Below are positions 12,003 through 23,620 of a stretch of DNA of 64,000 bases, in pieces. Below the pieces are notes generated by a model, which worked only from the letters and a program-made list of their open reading frames with translations, ran no database searches and was not told where the DNA came from. The position numbers and the translations under genes are program-made. The stretch spans positions 1,674,001 through 1,738,000 of the forward strand of contig JANUWF010001617.1 of the NCBI GenBank assembly GCA_026120185.1, given 5' to 3'. Source of the DNA: Voacanga thouarsii. Taxonomy: Eukaryota; Streptophyta; Magnoliopsida; Gentianales; Apocynaceae. The number at the start of each line of letters is the position of its first letter. The first letter of the stretch is position 1.

Positions 12003-12269
12003 GTAAGTTTCGTGACTTTCTCCACCAATAAACCACATTAATGCACACATGAGCTAATAAACTGCCGATGGATTCTTGTGCAGTTGAAATGTATAATTTC
12101 ATAGGAGACTGGTTGTGTGGAGGTGCTAACACCGGTGGATGTGATAAAGCTATCTTTATCTGATTAAATGCTACCTGATGCTCAGGCTGCCAAATAAAAT
12201 CTTAAGATAACTTTAATCGTAATAAAGAAGAAAAAGCTTTCTATTTACCTGCAAAGTTTGCCAAAAAAT
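12003..12269 (-). pseudogene. Gypsy RT/RNase H fragment
   Basis: Minus-strand translation shows FAGK, a stop, KAFSSLLRLK, a stop, DFIWQPEHQVAFNQIK, then PPVLAPP and LYISTAQESIGSLLAH, the connection region and start of RNase H in Ty3/gypsy pol. It is the direct continuation of the RT fragment that ends at 21899. Confidence 0.85.
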
Positions 12270-14301
12270 TGAGGGAACCGAAAAACAAAAAGCATGTGCA
12301 GTCACGGGAAAAAAATTTAGAGAAAAATAAAACCAAACCTTAGAGGCCACACGGAAGCGTGAAGATCATACATTTGCGCTCCTTAACCCTTCTAGGTTGA
12401 GTAGGAGCGGATTGAACGATTGGAATCGCCTCGCTTTGTCCACTTGAAGAAGCTTCTGGTTAAACACCTGCTAGCCTTCTGCTTCGCCTTGTTTGCATCA
12501 ACGCTAAGCTTTCCAACTCTCGGAATATTCCTCAGCCTAACCTCTAGTCGGTGAACACTATGGTGAAGAGGAACGGTCTCAATTCTCCTTGGTTCACTTG
12601 CTATTGGTTAGCAAAGAACAAGGAGTAAACCCAGAGGAAGGAGAGAGACGTTGAGAGAGAGAGACTCACGTGAGGCTCTGATAAGCTTAGGAGGATTAGG
12701 GTTTTTTTTTTCTACCAGAGAATAGTTTATCGGTTAGTCAAAACTCGGTCTTTCATTATCTGATAAACATATCCTCGGGATTTCATATTTCAAAATACCC
12801 GGATGTTATCCTGAGAATCTGTTTGGCCTAACCCTAAACTCTTGTTAACCGTATCTGGAAAAAAAACCCTAAAGTCCAAACTATTGGGCCGAAAAAATAT
12901 TTATTATTTTCCTTAGACCCAAAAGGCCCAAAATAATAAACATTAATTATTTATTTCCTGGGCTTATATAAATAATACAATAAATAATTAATGAGCTCAA
13001 ATGAACCAAAATAATTAATCTTTAATTATTTATTTCTTGGGCCTATATAAATAACCCAATAAATAATTAAATATTAATTATTTTCCCTAATTTAAGCCCA
13101 GGTTAATTTCCTAATTATTCATACTGGACCTAGGCCCTGAATAATTAATTAACCAATTAAACTATATAATTAATTTCTCTCAACTCCTATTTTATTTTAT
13201 TTATTTATTTTATTCCAATCTAATAATAAACTAGACATCCTAAATAAAATCAAATAAAATAAAATCCTCTTCAACTAAGACCAATTCCTCAACCCAAAAT
13301 TAGTTAGGACTTACGGGCTATTCCGATGACCAAAAAGACACATCGCATTGGCTGCTAAAATGACCAAAATACCCCTACTATATAAATAGCTGTATTTTAC
13401 ATTTTAAATATTTTCTAATATCACCATAAGGAAATACTGACCCCAAGGACAATGCTGCATTAGCAAAGTCTCCGACCTACAGGTGAAATGACTAAAATAC
13501 CCCTCTACATATCGTCGTACATTTAGAGAGGAAGAAGTGTACTAACACCCCTCTAAATGACATCTACCATCCTTAGGCTTCTAGTCCAATGTTCCACGAC
13601 TTCCTTGAGTGTTTCCGCTTTCCAAGGGAGCTACCCTAAAGCAAACATCCAAGTTATGTTTCCCAGGGCCCTGGACATTTTAGACTATTCGGACAACCAC
13701 AAGGGGCGATATAGTACAGAAACTATCTTGTATAAGTCTGTCTTAACTAACTAGTCACACATACCCAACATGCAAGTATATTGGCCCTACGATAGAACCT
13801 CAACTATAGCAAATCAAAGTATATGCTCCCAGCTTCGCCAGACCACCAACTCATACTCAAGTCATAGAGTACTAGTCCACGCTGTAGCGGTAGTAGTCTA
13901 GGTTTCTACCATATAGTACTTTGAGAAACCACTACTACAGGTCATGTTCTACGTATTCGAAATACGCTTATATCATGAAGTGAGTAGACTACCCATTGGC
14001 TAAAGGTAAGCCATTCCCCATTTGGAATTCATAACATAATAACCTAAATATGATGAGATTCCCAGTCTCATCAATAGGTTAAGAACAAAAGTTTATGTGT
14101 TAAATAACCCGTGATCCATACCTTACTGTGAAAGACCACCATTCATATGGATCACTTATTTAAACACAATGGGTCTGTTCTAAACGAAAATCGTGCACAA
14201 ACAAAAAGTAAATTCACAAATAATTTTTGAAAATAAATTCTTTTATTAAAATATTCGATTTTACATCAGAAACCTAGTCTAAGAGGGTATACAATCCAAC
14301 A
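12270..14301 (-). repeat. 3' LTR of minus copia element
   Basis: 2032 bp, matching 19872-21898 along its length apart from the outer 60 bp, which have diverged more. Contains AT-rich blocks with TTAATTATTTATT repeats and a short tract of TTTTATTTTATTT. No gene inside; frames such as 13557-13754 are chance. Confidence 0.93.
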
Positions 14302-14312
14302 ATCTCCCACTT
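14302..14312 (-). other. Polypurine tract of minus copia element
   Basis: On the minus strand AAGTGGGAGAT abuts the 3' LTR start TGTTGG, the same tract as in the plus-strand relative at 32561-32571. Confidence 0.8.
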
Positions 14313-14323
14313 GCACTCTAAGA

Positions 14324-15667
14324 CTAGGTAAGTCCATAGGTACCCACCCCTATGGCGTCTAAGTGTCTCTTGAAGGCTCTCTCAGCCAAAGGCTTGGTGA
14401 ATGGGTCTGCTAGATTGTTTTTTGAGGCAATATGCTCCACCACGACTTCCCATCTCTGGATGAAATCCCGGATCATGTGGTACTTCCTCTCGATGTGTTT
14501 CCCCTTCTTGTGATTCCGAGGTTCCTTAGATTGCAATACTGCTCCAGTGTTGTCGCAATACATCACAATCGGCATGTCCATATGTGGTACAACTCCAAGT
14601 TCTGAAAGGAACTTCCGGAGTCAAACTGTTTCCTTGGATGCCTCCGAAGCAGCCACATACTCAGCTTCCATGGTTGAGTCAGCAATACAAGACTGCTTAA
14701 TACTCCTCCATGAAATTGCTCCTCCAGACAAGGTGAAGACATATCCACTAGTGGATTTTCTCTCATCCTTATCCGCCTGGAAGTCTGAGTCTATGTATCT
14801 TGTAGGAACCAAATCATCAACCCTGTAAACCAACATATAATCTCTCGTTCCCTTGAGGTACTTGAGAATATGCTTTACAGCTTGCCAATGAACCTCCCCT
14901 GGGTTTGACTGATATCTGCTAACTAAGCCCACAGCAAAGCAGATATCTGGCCTAGTACACAGCATGGCGTACATGAGACTTCCCACAGCCGAAGCGTAGG
15001 GAATCCTACTCATTCTGTCCTTTTCTTCTTGAGACTTAGGACAATCATTCGAAAAAAATGACAACCCATGTCTGCAAGAGATTAGAGCTCCCTTACATGA
15101 GTCAATGCTATACTTGGCCAACATCTTGTCAATGTATATTGCTTGGGATAACCCTAACATTCTCTACTTCCTATTTCTAAGAAGCCTAATCCCGAGAATG
15201 TAGCTACATTCTCCCAAGTCCTTCATACTGAATTGACTAGACAGCCAAACCTTTGTAGATGACAATGTCCCTACATCATTTTCAATGAGTAGAATGTCAT
15301 CCACATGCAGGACAAGAAAAACCACATTAATGCCTTCAAGTTTCCTGTACACGTATAGTTCATCTTCGTTTTGAATAAAACCATAAGACTTTACAGTCTC
15401 ATCAAAACGAATGTTCCATGCTCTTGATGCCTGCTTAAGTCCATAAATGGACTTCTTAAGCTTGCAAACCATATGTTCTTGGCCTTCAGCAATGAAGCCT
15501 TCCGGTTGGGACATATAGATGTTTTCATTAAGATGGCCATTTAAAAAAGGTTTCCTCATAATCGATACCTTCTTTCTGAGTATACCCTTTCGCCACAAGC
15601 CTAGCTTTGAAGGTTTCCACCTTCCCATCCGCTCATCTCTTCCTCTTGTATACCCACTTGCACCCAA
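14324..15667 (-). pseudogene. Copia reverse transcriptase and RNase H (minus element)
   Basis: Three minus-strand open pieces, 15164-15667, 14621-15160 and 14324-14581, cover copia RT and RNase H. Visible landmarks are KKSIYGLKQASRAW, the active-site LHVDDILL, SRIPYASAVGSLMYAM, the CTRPDI motif, and the RNase H end ending LADPFTKPL. The frame is broken near 15660 (RT start) and 15160, and again near 14600. It would make cDNA and remove the RNA template; it is disabled but mildly so. Confidence 0.9.
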
Positions 15668-16742
15668 TGAGTTTTATCCCTTCAGGTAAAGCTACAAGAT
15701 CCCAAACCTGATTGAGGTACATAGACTCAATCTCGGCTTTCATTGCTTCATGCCACAGATTTGCATCAGCATCAGCAATAGCCTCCTTGTATCTAGTGGG
15801 GTCTTGTTCCTGATGGTCGGAGACCAGCTCAAAGGCTTCTCCTGTCCATCTATCCGGAACCCTAGACACTCTCCCACTACGACGAGGCTCCATTTGCACA
15901 GGCTCTTGAGGCTGTGCCTCTTCTTGTTCCACAATCGGGTCAGAAGAAGTTGATTCCGTAGATAACTTCTCCTCAAGTTCCAACCTCGTTGAACCTTTAG
16001 TGGAAGTACTTTGATCATCTTCTAAATATCTAGCATTGGTACTGACTAGTACCTTCTGCTCCTTAGGATGATAAAAGTAACTTCCTTTTGTTCCTTTTGG
16101 ATACCCAACAAAATAGCATAATTCTAATCTTGGTTCCAACTTGTCTCCCTTGATCAGTACATAAGCTGGACATCCCCAAATCCTGAGATGATTCAGACTT
16201 GGCTTACGCCCAGTCCACATCTCATAGGGAGTCCTAGGTATTGACTTGGAAGGCACCAAGTTCAGAATATATGCCGCTGTTTCCAGGGCATATCCCCAAA
16301 AGGACACTGGAAGAGTAGCATGAGACATCATGCTTCGGACCATTTCCATCAATGTCCTATTCCTTCTCTCAGCTACTCCGTTCTGCTGGGGTGTTCCCGG
16401 CGTAGAGAGTTGGGATATTATCCCATGATGTACCATGTAGTCCTTGAATTCATCTAGGAGGTACTCTCCACCACGATCCGATCGTAAGGTTTTGATTAAT
16501 TTACCTGTCCGACGCTCCACTTCAGCCTTAAACTCTTTGAACTTGTCAAAAGAGTCAGACTTGCGTCTCATCAGGTAAATGTAACCATACCTCGTACAAT
16601 CATCCGTGAAAGTGATGAAGTACTCAAAACCTCCCCTAACTGGTGTAGACAGTAGACCACACACATCAGTGTGAAGAAGACTCAACACCTCCTTAGCTCT
16701 ATCTGCCTTTGGTGTAAAAGACCTTTTGGTCATTTTTCCCAT
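15633..16742 (-). CDS. Copia integrase (369-codon open frame)
   Basis: A long intact frame holding the integrase core: HTDVCG and FTDDCTRYGY carry the two catalytic Asp, and PQQNGVAERRNRTL the catalytic Glu. Then comes the conserved ILNLVPSKSIPRTPYEMWTG region with GCPAYV, a Ser/Glu-rich linker (about residues 245-290) and the beginning of RT (WHEAMKAEIESM, KLIGCKWVYKRK). Normally part of a gag-pol polyprotein, so the Met start is only the first in-frame Met. The preceding GAG-pre-integrase piece is in another frame. Confidence 0.9.
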   Translation of the reverse strand: MGKMTKRSFTPKADRAKEVLSLLHTDVCGLLSTPVRGGFEYFITFTDDCTRYGYIYLMRRKSDSFDKFKEFKAEVERRTGKLIKTLRSDRGGEYLLDEFKDYMVHHGIISQLSTPGTPQQNGVAERRNRTLMEMVRSMMSHATLPVSFWGYALETAAYILNLVPSKSIPRTPYEMWTGRKPSLNHLRIWGCPAYVLIKGDKLEPRLELCYFVGYPKGTKGSYFYHPKEQKVLVSTNARYLEDDQSTSTKGSTRLELEEKLSTESTSSDPIVEQEEAQPQEPVQMEPRRSGRVSRVPDRWTGEAFELVSDHQEQDPTRYKEAIADADANLWHEAMKAEIESMYLNQVWDLVALPEGIKLIGCKWVYKRKR

Positions 16743-16757
16743 CAGGCAGGATTCACA

Positions 16758-17906
16758 CTAAGGCCAACTTTCCAATCTCAATGAGCCCAAAGGCCCATCA
16801 TGGATTAGCCTCTGAATCCTAGTTGAGTTAATATGACCCAACCTTAGATGCCAAAGGTATGAATCATTGATATTGGTCTTTCTCTTCCTAGTTAAAGGTT
16901 CAGACAGAGCGTTATTTGATTGGTTATTAATAGGGTTTAAAAAGAACAGATTACCATACATGTGCCCAGTACATAAAATTTCTCCATCTCTACTGATAGA
17001 AATGCCAGAATGGAAAGATACAAAATATCCTTGATTAATAAGTTTTGCAACTGAAATCAAATTCTGACGAAAACCAGGTACATATAAAACATCATTTAAA
17101 ACCACTATCTTATTACAATAAAAAATGAGATCCAGCTCTCCCACTGCAAGGACCCAGACTTGTGCTCCATTACCCACTCGAAGCCTATGTTCGCCCTTCT
17201 TGAGTCTTCTTATCTTCCTAAACCCCTACAAGGAGTTACAGATATGATCAGTGGCTCCTGAATCAACAATCCAAGTGGAAGTTGATCCTACCATTGATAT
17301 GGACTCTAGATAGTAAACATTACCTGTGGGGTTTTTCTTGGCCTGAAGATCTGGACACTCTTTTTTCCAGTGTCCATTCTTCCCACACTTGAAGCGCTTG
17401 CCCTTTGGTTTGTCCTTGGGTTGGGCTACTACATTTCCCTTCTTCCTCTTGAACTTTCTGGGTTTAGGCCCAGTTCTTGACGAAGAAGCCTTAGTAATCA
17501 TGGCCTTTGACTGCGGCTTCATGACCTTCTCCGCCATCTGGAGCTCCTTCATCAGTTCAGTTAAACCCATGTTCAACTTGTTCATGTTATAGTTTAACTT
17601 GAACTGAGTGAAAGAGCTCGGTAGAGATTCGAGAACCATGTCCACTTGGCTCTCGGGGTCAATGACAGCCCCTAAGATTTCCGCCTCCTCGAAAACAGCA
17701 ATCATCTTGAGCATATGCTCTCGGACTGATGCTCCCTCAGCCATCTTAGTGTTCACAATAGTTCGAAGAGCCTCCTGCCTTGCAGGCCGGCTCTTGTCTG
17801 CGAACATAGTTGCCAATGATTGACTTATGTCATATGCAGAAGCCATGTGCTCGTGTTTTGATTGGAGCACATTAGACATGGAAGTTAACATATAGCAACG
17901 TGCCAT
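16758..17906 (-). pseudogene. Copia gag, protease and GAG-pre-integrase (minus element)
   Basis: Gag (17226-17906) is a UBN2-type capsid (LPSSFTQFKLNYNMNK, MKELQMAEKVMKP), then a basic stretch and a zinc knuckle FKCGKNGHWKKEC in which the first Cys of the CX2C pair is replaced. It runs into the protease active site WIVDSGATDHIC. A break near 17220 shifts to 16758-17177, which holds the rest of the protease (LYVPGFRQNLISV) and the GAG-pre-integrase LWHLRLGHINSTRI. Homology extends upstream of 17906 in the same frame to about 17980. Confidence 0.88.
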
Positions 17907-19249
17907 TTCGTCAGCTTTCTTCCACGCCTTTTCAGCCTCTCGCTCTTCAGCGGTGGAACCTTCCCTGATAATAGGACAGGTCTCGTAAAGGACATACTTA
18001 TATATACTCCTCAGCTGTGAGTATTATGTCCAGGTTCTTTTTCCAGTCACATAGTTTGGACCCGTTAACTTATTCTCCCTGAGAATAACGGCCAATGGAC
18101 TAAAAGAACCTCCCACCATTTCTGAAAATCAAAAATAAAGGAAAGAATTTAGTTTGTGAAAACAAAATAAAATTTGTGCACTGAAAATAATTTGGCTCTT
18201 AGGAAAACTGACATAGCTTCTTGGGAAGATTAACAGTTTCCTAAGCTAAGTGTATTAACCACCACAAATTAATTTTCCTTCTAGGTAATGGTCTAGAGAA
18301 TAACTCCATCGTGGGATGGCCGTTTCCTCTCATTTCCTATGGACATACATCGCACTATAACCTCCAACGTGGGCTGGCCGATCATAGTACGTGCCCCGAA
18401 TTATTAATTACATCCTTCCATTATATCTAAATCCTTGTGGTATCCCCATCCTATACGGGTTCACTCCCAGGGTGACGCGAGGGGATCCACGATCTCTAAT
18501 GAGGACCGTGATGGAAGCCGTGGGGCCGTTGGAACCCCTCTCCCACTTAGTCTTTTAAAAATAAAGATTTTCTGGAAAATATCCTTTTGAAATTTCCATT
18601 AAGTTTTTCCTTAACTCAAAAATAAAATATCTAAGTCCAATAAAATCTTTATGTCAAGGCTTATATCCTTTGAGAGATTTTCTCTATGGACTAATTTTAT
18701 TTAAGTTAAAACTTAATGATTTCAAAAAAATTTCAATTAAAACTTTCTAGAGACTTTGGTCTCAAGTTTATTTGACAAAATCATTTTTCTAGTAAAAAAA
18801 AAAAACAAAATGGCTCTTCATTTTAATTTACAAAAATATCTAAATCCAATATATTTTCTATGTCAAGGATTAAATCATTTAAAAAAATATTCAAGGATTA
18901 ATTTTTGTACCAATTAAAATAACCATTTAATTTTTGAAGAAAAATATTTTTCTTGTCAAAAATGTTCCCAAAGACTTTGGTCTTTGGGAAAAAGCACACA
19001 TAGGTACATAAAAAAAATAGCATACTCAAAACAATAAACGTTTTCATACTTTTCTATTTTTTAAACCTAAGTGCCCAAATAATAGAATTAAACACATTAA
19101 TTAATTAATTAATAATCTTGTTTAATCCTAAAATCTCTTACTAAAATTTTTCATGCAAATATATTCCAAGAATATAAATATTGCAAAAATATTAACTTCG
19201 CCTAGTATGGGACCTAAAACGAAAAATAAAAAAATAAAAAAAATTACAG

Positions 19250-19640
19250 AAAAAACGCTGGCGGTCCACTGCACCGCGCCGCACCGAATCCGCGCCCGCG
19301 TGGCCTGCGGTCCACCGAGGCCGCGATGCATCGCGCCGCACCGGATCGCACGCCTGCCATGACCCGCGGAGCCAACCTGCGCCCGTGAACCGGCTCGCTT
19401 CTCCTCAGCCGTTGACCCGCGCTTCAACCAGCGTAAGGACCCGTTTCTGCGCGCCCGAACCACTGCACGACCCGTGCAATTGAAGTTTCAATTGAGCAAC
19501 GAAATCGGCTCAATTTCCAGTAATTGGCTCGGCTCCAAGGCGCAGCAGCTAACTGGTTCCCCTCACAAAACAGCAGCGGCTCGGCTCGGCGGCTCGGCTC
19601 TAACACGGCAGCTTATGAACAGTTTTCTTCTTCGTTTTTT
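19250..19640 (-). other. GC-rich untranslated leader of minus copia element
   Basis: Between PBS and gag lies about 2 kb without coding sequence. Within it, 19255-19470 is strikingly GC-rich in an AT-rich window and has internal near-repeats (CGCGCCGCACCG twice, CGGTCCAC twice). The plus-strand relative has the equivalent GC-rich block at 27550-27900. Open frames here on either strand appear to be by-products of the GC content. Confidence 0.7.
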
Positions 19641-19856
19641 CTTCTGTCCGCGCGCGAAATTGCAGAACATTCTCTTCTTCAAATTGGGTTTACACGATGT
19701 TCTAGCAAAGCCAAAAAAAATTTACAGTGTGCCTATGCTTTAACGATGAAGCTCACAAAGATCCTATCCCATACCAAAACAGCGAAGGATCACAGGTATA
19801 ATCATCTTCTCCATTTTATTAACTACCATGCTCCCTATATTGATAAAAAACTAGTG

Positions 19857-19870
19857 TCTCTGAAACCACA
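19857..19870 (-). other. PBS of minus copia element
   Basis: On the minus strand TGGTTTCAGAGAC follows the 5' LTR end, one base off the initiator-Met PBS TGGTATCAGAG. Confidence 0.75.
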
Positions 19871-19871
19871 T

Positions 19872-21898
19872 TGAGCGGAACCGAAAACAGAGAGCATGCA
19901 TTGTACGTTAAAAATTTCACAGAGAAAAATAAAATCAAGCCTTAGAGGCCACACGGAAGCGTGAAGATCATACATTTGTGCTCCTTAACCCTTCTAGGTT
20001 GAGTAGGAGTAAATTGAATGACTGGAATCGCCTCGCTTTGTCCACTTGAAGAAGCTTCCGGTTGAACACCTGCTAGCCTTCTACTTCGCCTTGTTTGCAT
20101 CAACGCTAAGCTTTCCAACTCTCGGAATATTCCTCAGCCTAACCTCTAGTCGGTGAACACTATGGTGAAGAGGAACGGTCTCAATTCTCCTTAGTTCACT
20201 TGCTATTGGTTAGCAAAGAACAAGGAGTAAACCCAGAGGAAGGAGAGAGACGTTGAGAGAGAGAGACTCACGTGAGGCTTTGATAAGCTTAGAAGGATTA
20301 GGGTTTTTTCTACCAGAGACTAGTTTATCGGTTAGCCAAAACTAGGTCTCTCATTATCTGATAAACATATCCCCGGGATTTCATATTTCAAAACACTCGG
20401 ATGTTATCCTGAGAATCTGTTTGGCCTAACCCTAAACTCTTGTTAACCATATCTGGAAAAAAACCCTAAGGTCCAAGCTATTGGGCCGGAAAAATATTTA
20501 TTATTTTCCTTGGACCCAAAAGGCCCAAAATAATAAACATTAATTATTTATTTTCTGGGCTTATATAAATAACCCAATAAATAATTAATGAGCCCAAATG
20601 AACCAAAATAATTAATCTTTAATTATTTATTTCTTGGGCCTATATAAATAACCCAATAAATAATTAAACATTAATTATTTCCCATAGTTTAAGCCCAGGT
20701 TAATTTCCTAATTATTCACACTGGACCTAGGCCCTGAATAACTAATTAACCAATTAAACTAGATAATTAATTTCTCTCAACTCCTATTTTATTTTATTTT
20801 ATTTATTTTATTCCAGTCTAATAATAAACTAGACATCCTGAATAAAATAAAATAAAATAAAATCCTCTTCAACTGAGACCAATTCCTCAACCCAAAATTA
20901 GTTAGGACTTATGGGCTATTCCGAGGACCAAAAAGACACATTGCCTTGGCTGCTAAATGACCAAAATACCCCTGCTATATAAATAGCTGTATTTTGCATT
21001 TTAAATATTTCCTAATATCACCATAAGGAAATACTGACCCCAAGGACAATGCTGCATTAGCAAAGTCTCCGACCTACAGGTGAAATGACTAAAATATCCC
21101 TCTACACATCGCCGTACATTTAGAGAGAAAGAAGTATACTAACACCCCTCTAAATGGCATCTACCATCCTTAGGCTTCTAGTCCAATGATCCACGACTTC
21201 CTTGAGTGTTTCCGCTTTCCAAGGGAGCTACCCTAAAGTAAACATCCTAGTCATGTTTCCCAAGGCCCTGGACATTTTAGACCATTCGGACAATCACAAG
21301 GGGTGATATAGTGCAGAAACTATCTTGTATAAATCTGTCTTAACTAACTAGTCACACATACCCAACATGCAAGTATATTGGCCCTACGATAGAACCTCAA
21401 CTATAGCAAATCAAAGTATATGCTCTCAGCTTCGCCAGACCACCAACTCATACTCAAGTCATAGAGTACTAGTCCACGCTGTAGCGGTAGTAGTCTAGGT
21501 TTCTACCATATAGCACTTTGAGAAACCACTACTACAGGTCATGTTCTATGTATTCGAAATACGCTTATGTCATGAAGTGAGTGGACTACCCACTGGCAAA
21601 AGGTAAGCCATTCCCCATTTGGAATTCATAACATAATAACCTGAACATGATGAGATTCCCAGTCTCATCAATAAGTTAAGAACAAAATTTTATGTGTTAA
21701 ATAACCCGTGATCCATACCTTACTGTGAAAGATCTCCATTCACATGGATCACTTATTTAAACACAATGGGTCTGTTCCAAACGAAAATCGTACACAAACA
21801 AAAAGTAAATTCACAAACAATTTCTGAAAATAAATTCTTTTATCAAAATATTCGATTTTACATCAGAAACCTACTCTAAGAGGGCATACAATCCAACA
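19872..21898 (-). repeat. 5' LTR of minus copia element
   Basis: 2027 bp, pair of 12270-14301. Starts TGTTGGATTG on the minus strand at 21898 and ends CTCA at 19872. Confidence 0.93.
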
Positions 21899-22998
21899 AA
21901 AACGTCGTAGGAAATTGATCTTCCCCAGGAAACTCTGAAGCTCCTTCTTTGTCTGAGAAGGTCTTACTTGTAAAAATCTTTGGCTTTATTCTGATCTATT
22001 TCAATCCCCCTCTGGTGTACTAAAAAACCAAGAAAATTCCCAGCTGTAACTCCAAATGCACACTTAGCGGGATTAATCTTCAAATAGTGCTTGCACATTC
22101 GGAGAAACGCTTGTTCCAAATCAGCCAAATGTTGTAAGAAAGTGGGGGACTTTACAACCAAGTCATCTATGTAGACCTCCATTGTACTGCCAATAAAATC
22201 ATGAAAGATGAGGCTCATAGTCCACTAAAAAGTGGCACCAGCGTTCTTCAAACCAAATAGCATTACTACCCACTCGAACAAGTCGATAGACCCTGGGCAA
22301 CGGAATGTTGTTTTGTGCGTATCTTTCTTAGCTATGAATATCTAGTTATACCTTGAATAACCATCCATGAAGCTTAAAAATTGGTTACCTGCAGCGGAAT
22401 CCACTAATATATCTGCCATCGACATAGCATATTCGTCTTTTGGAATAGCCAAGTTTATGTTTCTGAAGTCTATGCAGACACGTAGTTGACCATTCTTCTT
22501 AATGACCGCCACAATGTTAGAGATCCAATTTGCATATCGGCTCGTACAGATGAATCCACATCGAAGTAACCTTTCTATCTCTTCCTTAATCCTGGGTAGC
22601 AACACGGGATTAAAATGTCTTACCGGTTGTTTATGAGGCTTAAAACCCTCTTTGACAGGTAGACGATGCTCTATAATACTTCTGTCCAATCCTGGCATCT
22701 CATGATAGTCCCACGCAAAGTAATCTTTATACCCGCGGATTAGATAGATCAACATATCTCTCTGCACAATAGACAAATGTAGACTAACCTTGATTGTTCT
22801 ATTCTCCCCAGGTTCTCCTATATCTACTTCTGTTAACGGATCTTGAGCAATAAAACTAGGAGCTCGCCGGACCTCCGGATCCTCAGGTCGTAAGCCGTTT
22901 TCCCTTGGCTCTTTAGTCGTGATCAGGTTATGAGCCATAGTTAGCTTGGCATACTGGCTAGGATTAAAGGTCGGATGATAAAATAGAGCTTTGTTCAT
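21899..22998 (-). pseudogene. Gypsy reverse transcriptase (broken)
   Basis: Minus-strand Ty3/gypsy RT. 22342-22998 carries the N-terminal part (RDMLIYLIRGYKDYFAWDY, PVRHFNP, NWISNIVAVIKKNGQLRVCIDFRNINLAIPKDEY, shortened here), and 21964-22218 the catalytic part with EVYIDDLVVKS (YIDD form of YxDD) and GFLVHQRGIE. A frameshift/stop lies near 22220-22340, and another near 21965 leads into QTKKELQSFLGKINFLRRF, where the nested copia element interrupts. Confidence 0.9.
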
Positions 22999-23037
22999 GT
23001 GAATTTCTGCTGAAAATGGATTGAGATTGGCTAGGAT

Positions 23038-23620
23038 TTACTTTACTCGTTCTCCATCCCAAATCAACATCATTTGATGTAAAGTGGATGGTACGCAGCG
23101 GTTTGCATGAATCCAATCCCTGCCCAATAAAACGGAATAGGCTAGCTTTGTATTAATTATAAAAAAGACCATCTTACTGGTCTTGGACCCGACTGTAACT
23201 TCAAAGGTGATAACGCCTTCTGCCGCGGCTGCTTCTCCAGTGAAGTTAACCATCTGCACATCGATAGGAGACAAATCTGTCCTATCTTTTCCCAATCATT
23301 TTAATGTAAAGAAAGACATTACATTCAAGACAGCTCGACCATCAACAAAAATCCGAGTAAAAGGCTTGCCGTTGATATATGCTTTGATATATAAGGGCCT
23401 GAGGTGGTTAACACTTTGGGCAGTCGGAATTGGAAATAGCATCCCTTCTGATGGGACCTTGACATCAACCAGTTCCATTGTAGTTTTTTTCTCCGTATGA
23501 AAATCCTCTTCCATGGACTCTTGACGAGAGGTAGCTCGAAAACTTGATGGCAGGATGCTGAGCATATTTTGGCCATTATCATGGGATAATTATTCTTCGA
23601 CCCAAGCATCAAGAAGCCGC
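23038..23620 (-). pseudogene. Gypsy aspartic protease region
   Basis: Minus pieces 23296-23565 and 23038-23295. The first holds the block HLRPLYIKAYINGKP followed by FVDGRAVLNVM, the protease active site, where the family has VDGG or VDTG; the Gly-to-Arg change would damage the site. The second continues with LLGRDWIHANRCVPSTLHQ, typical of Tat-type elements. A stop separates the two. Confidence 0.82.

Larger units (their letters stand above)
12270..21898 (-). mobile_element. Ty1/copia retrotransposon with 2-kb LTRs (minus)
   Basis: About 9.63 kb. LTRs at 12270-14301 (3') and 19872-21898 (5') begin TGTTGG and end in CA on the minus strand. PBS, a long leader, gag, protease, integrase, RT and RNase H follow in copia order. 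Flanks are AAAAT on the left and AAAAC on the right, a slightly decayed 5-bp duplication, and removal restores the gypsy RT frame. Open pieces are long and LTR divergence is a few percent by eye over most of the length, so it is younger than its gypsy host. Related to, but distinct from, the plus-strand element 25076-34693. Confidence 0.95.

Noticed and set aside
19153..19874. Several overlapping frames in the GC-rich leader on both strands
   Set aside because: GC-rich non-coding leader lacks stops by composition; no protein-like features and the plus relative does not keep the frames.
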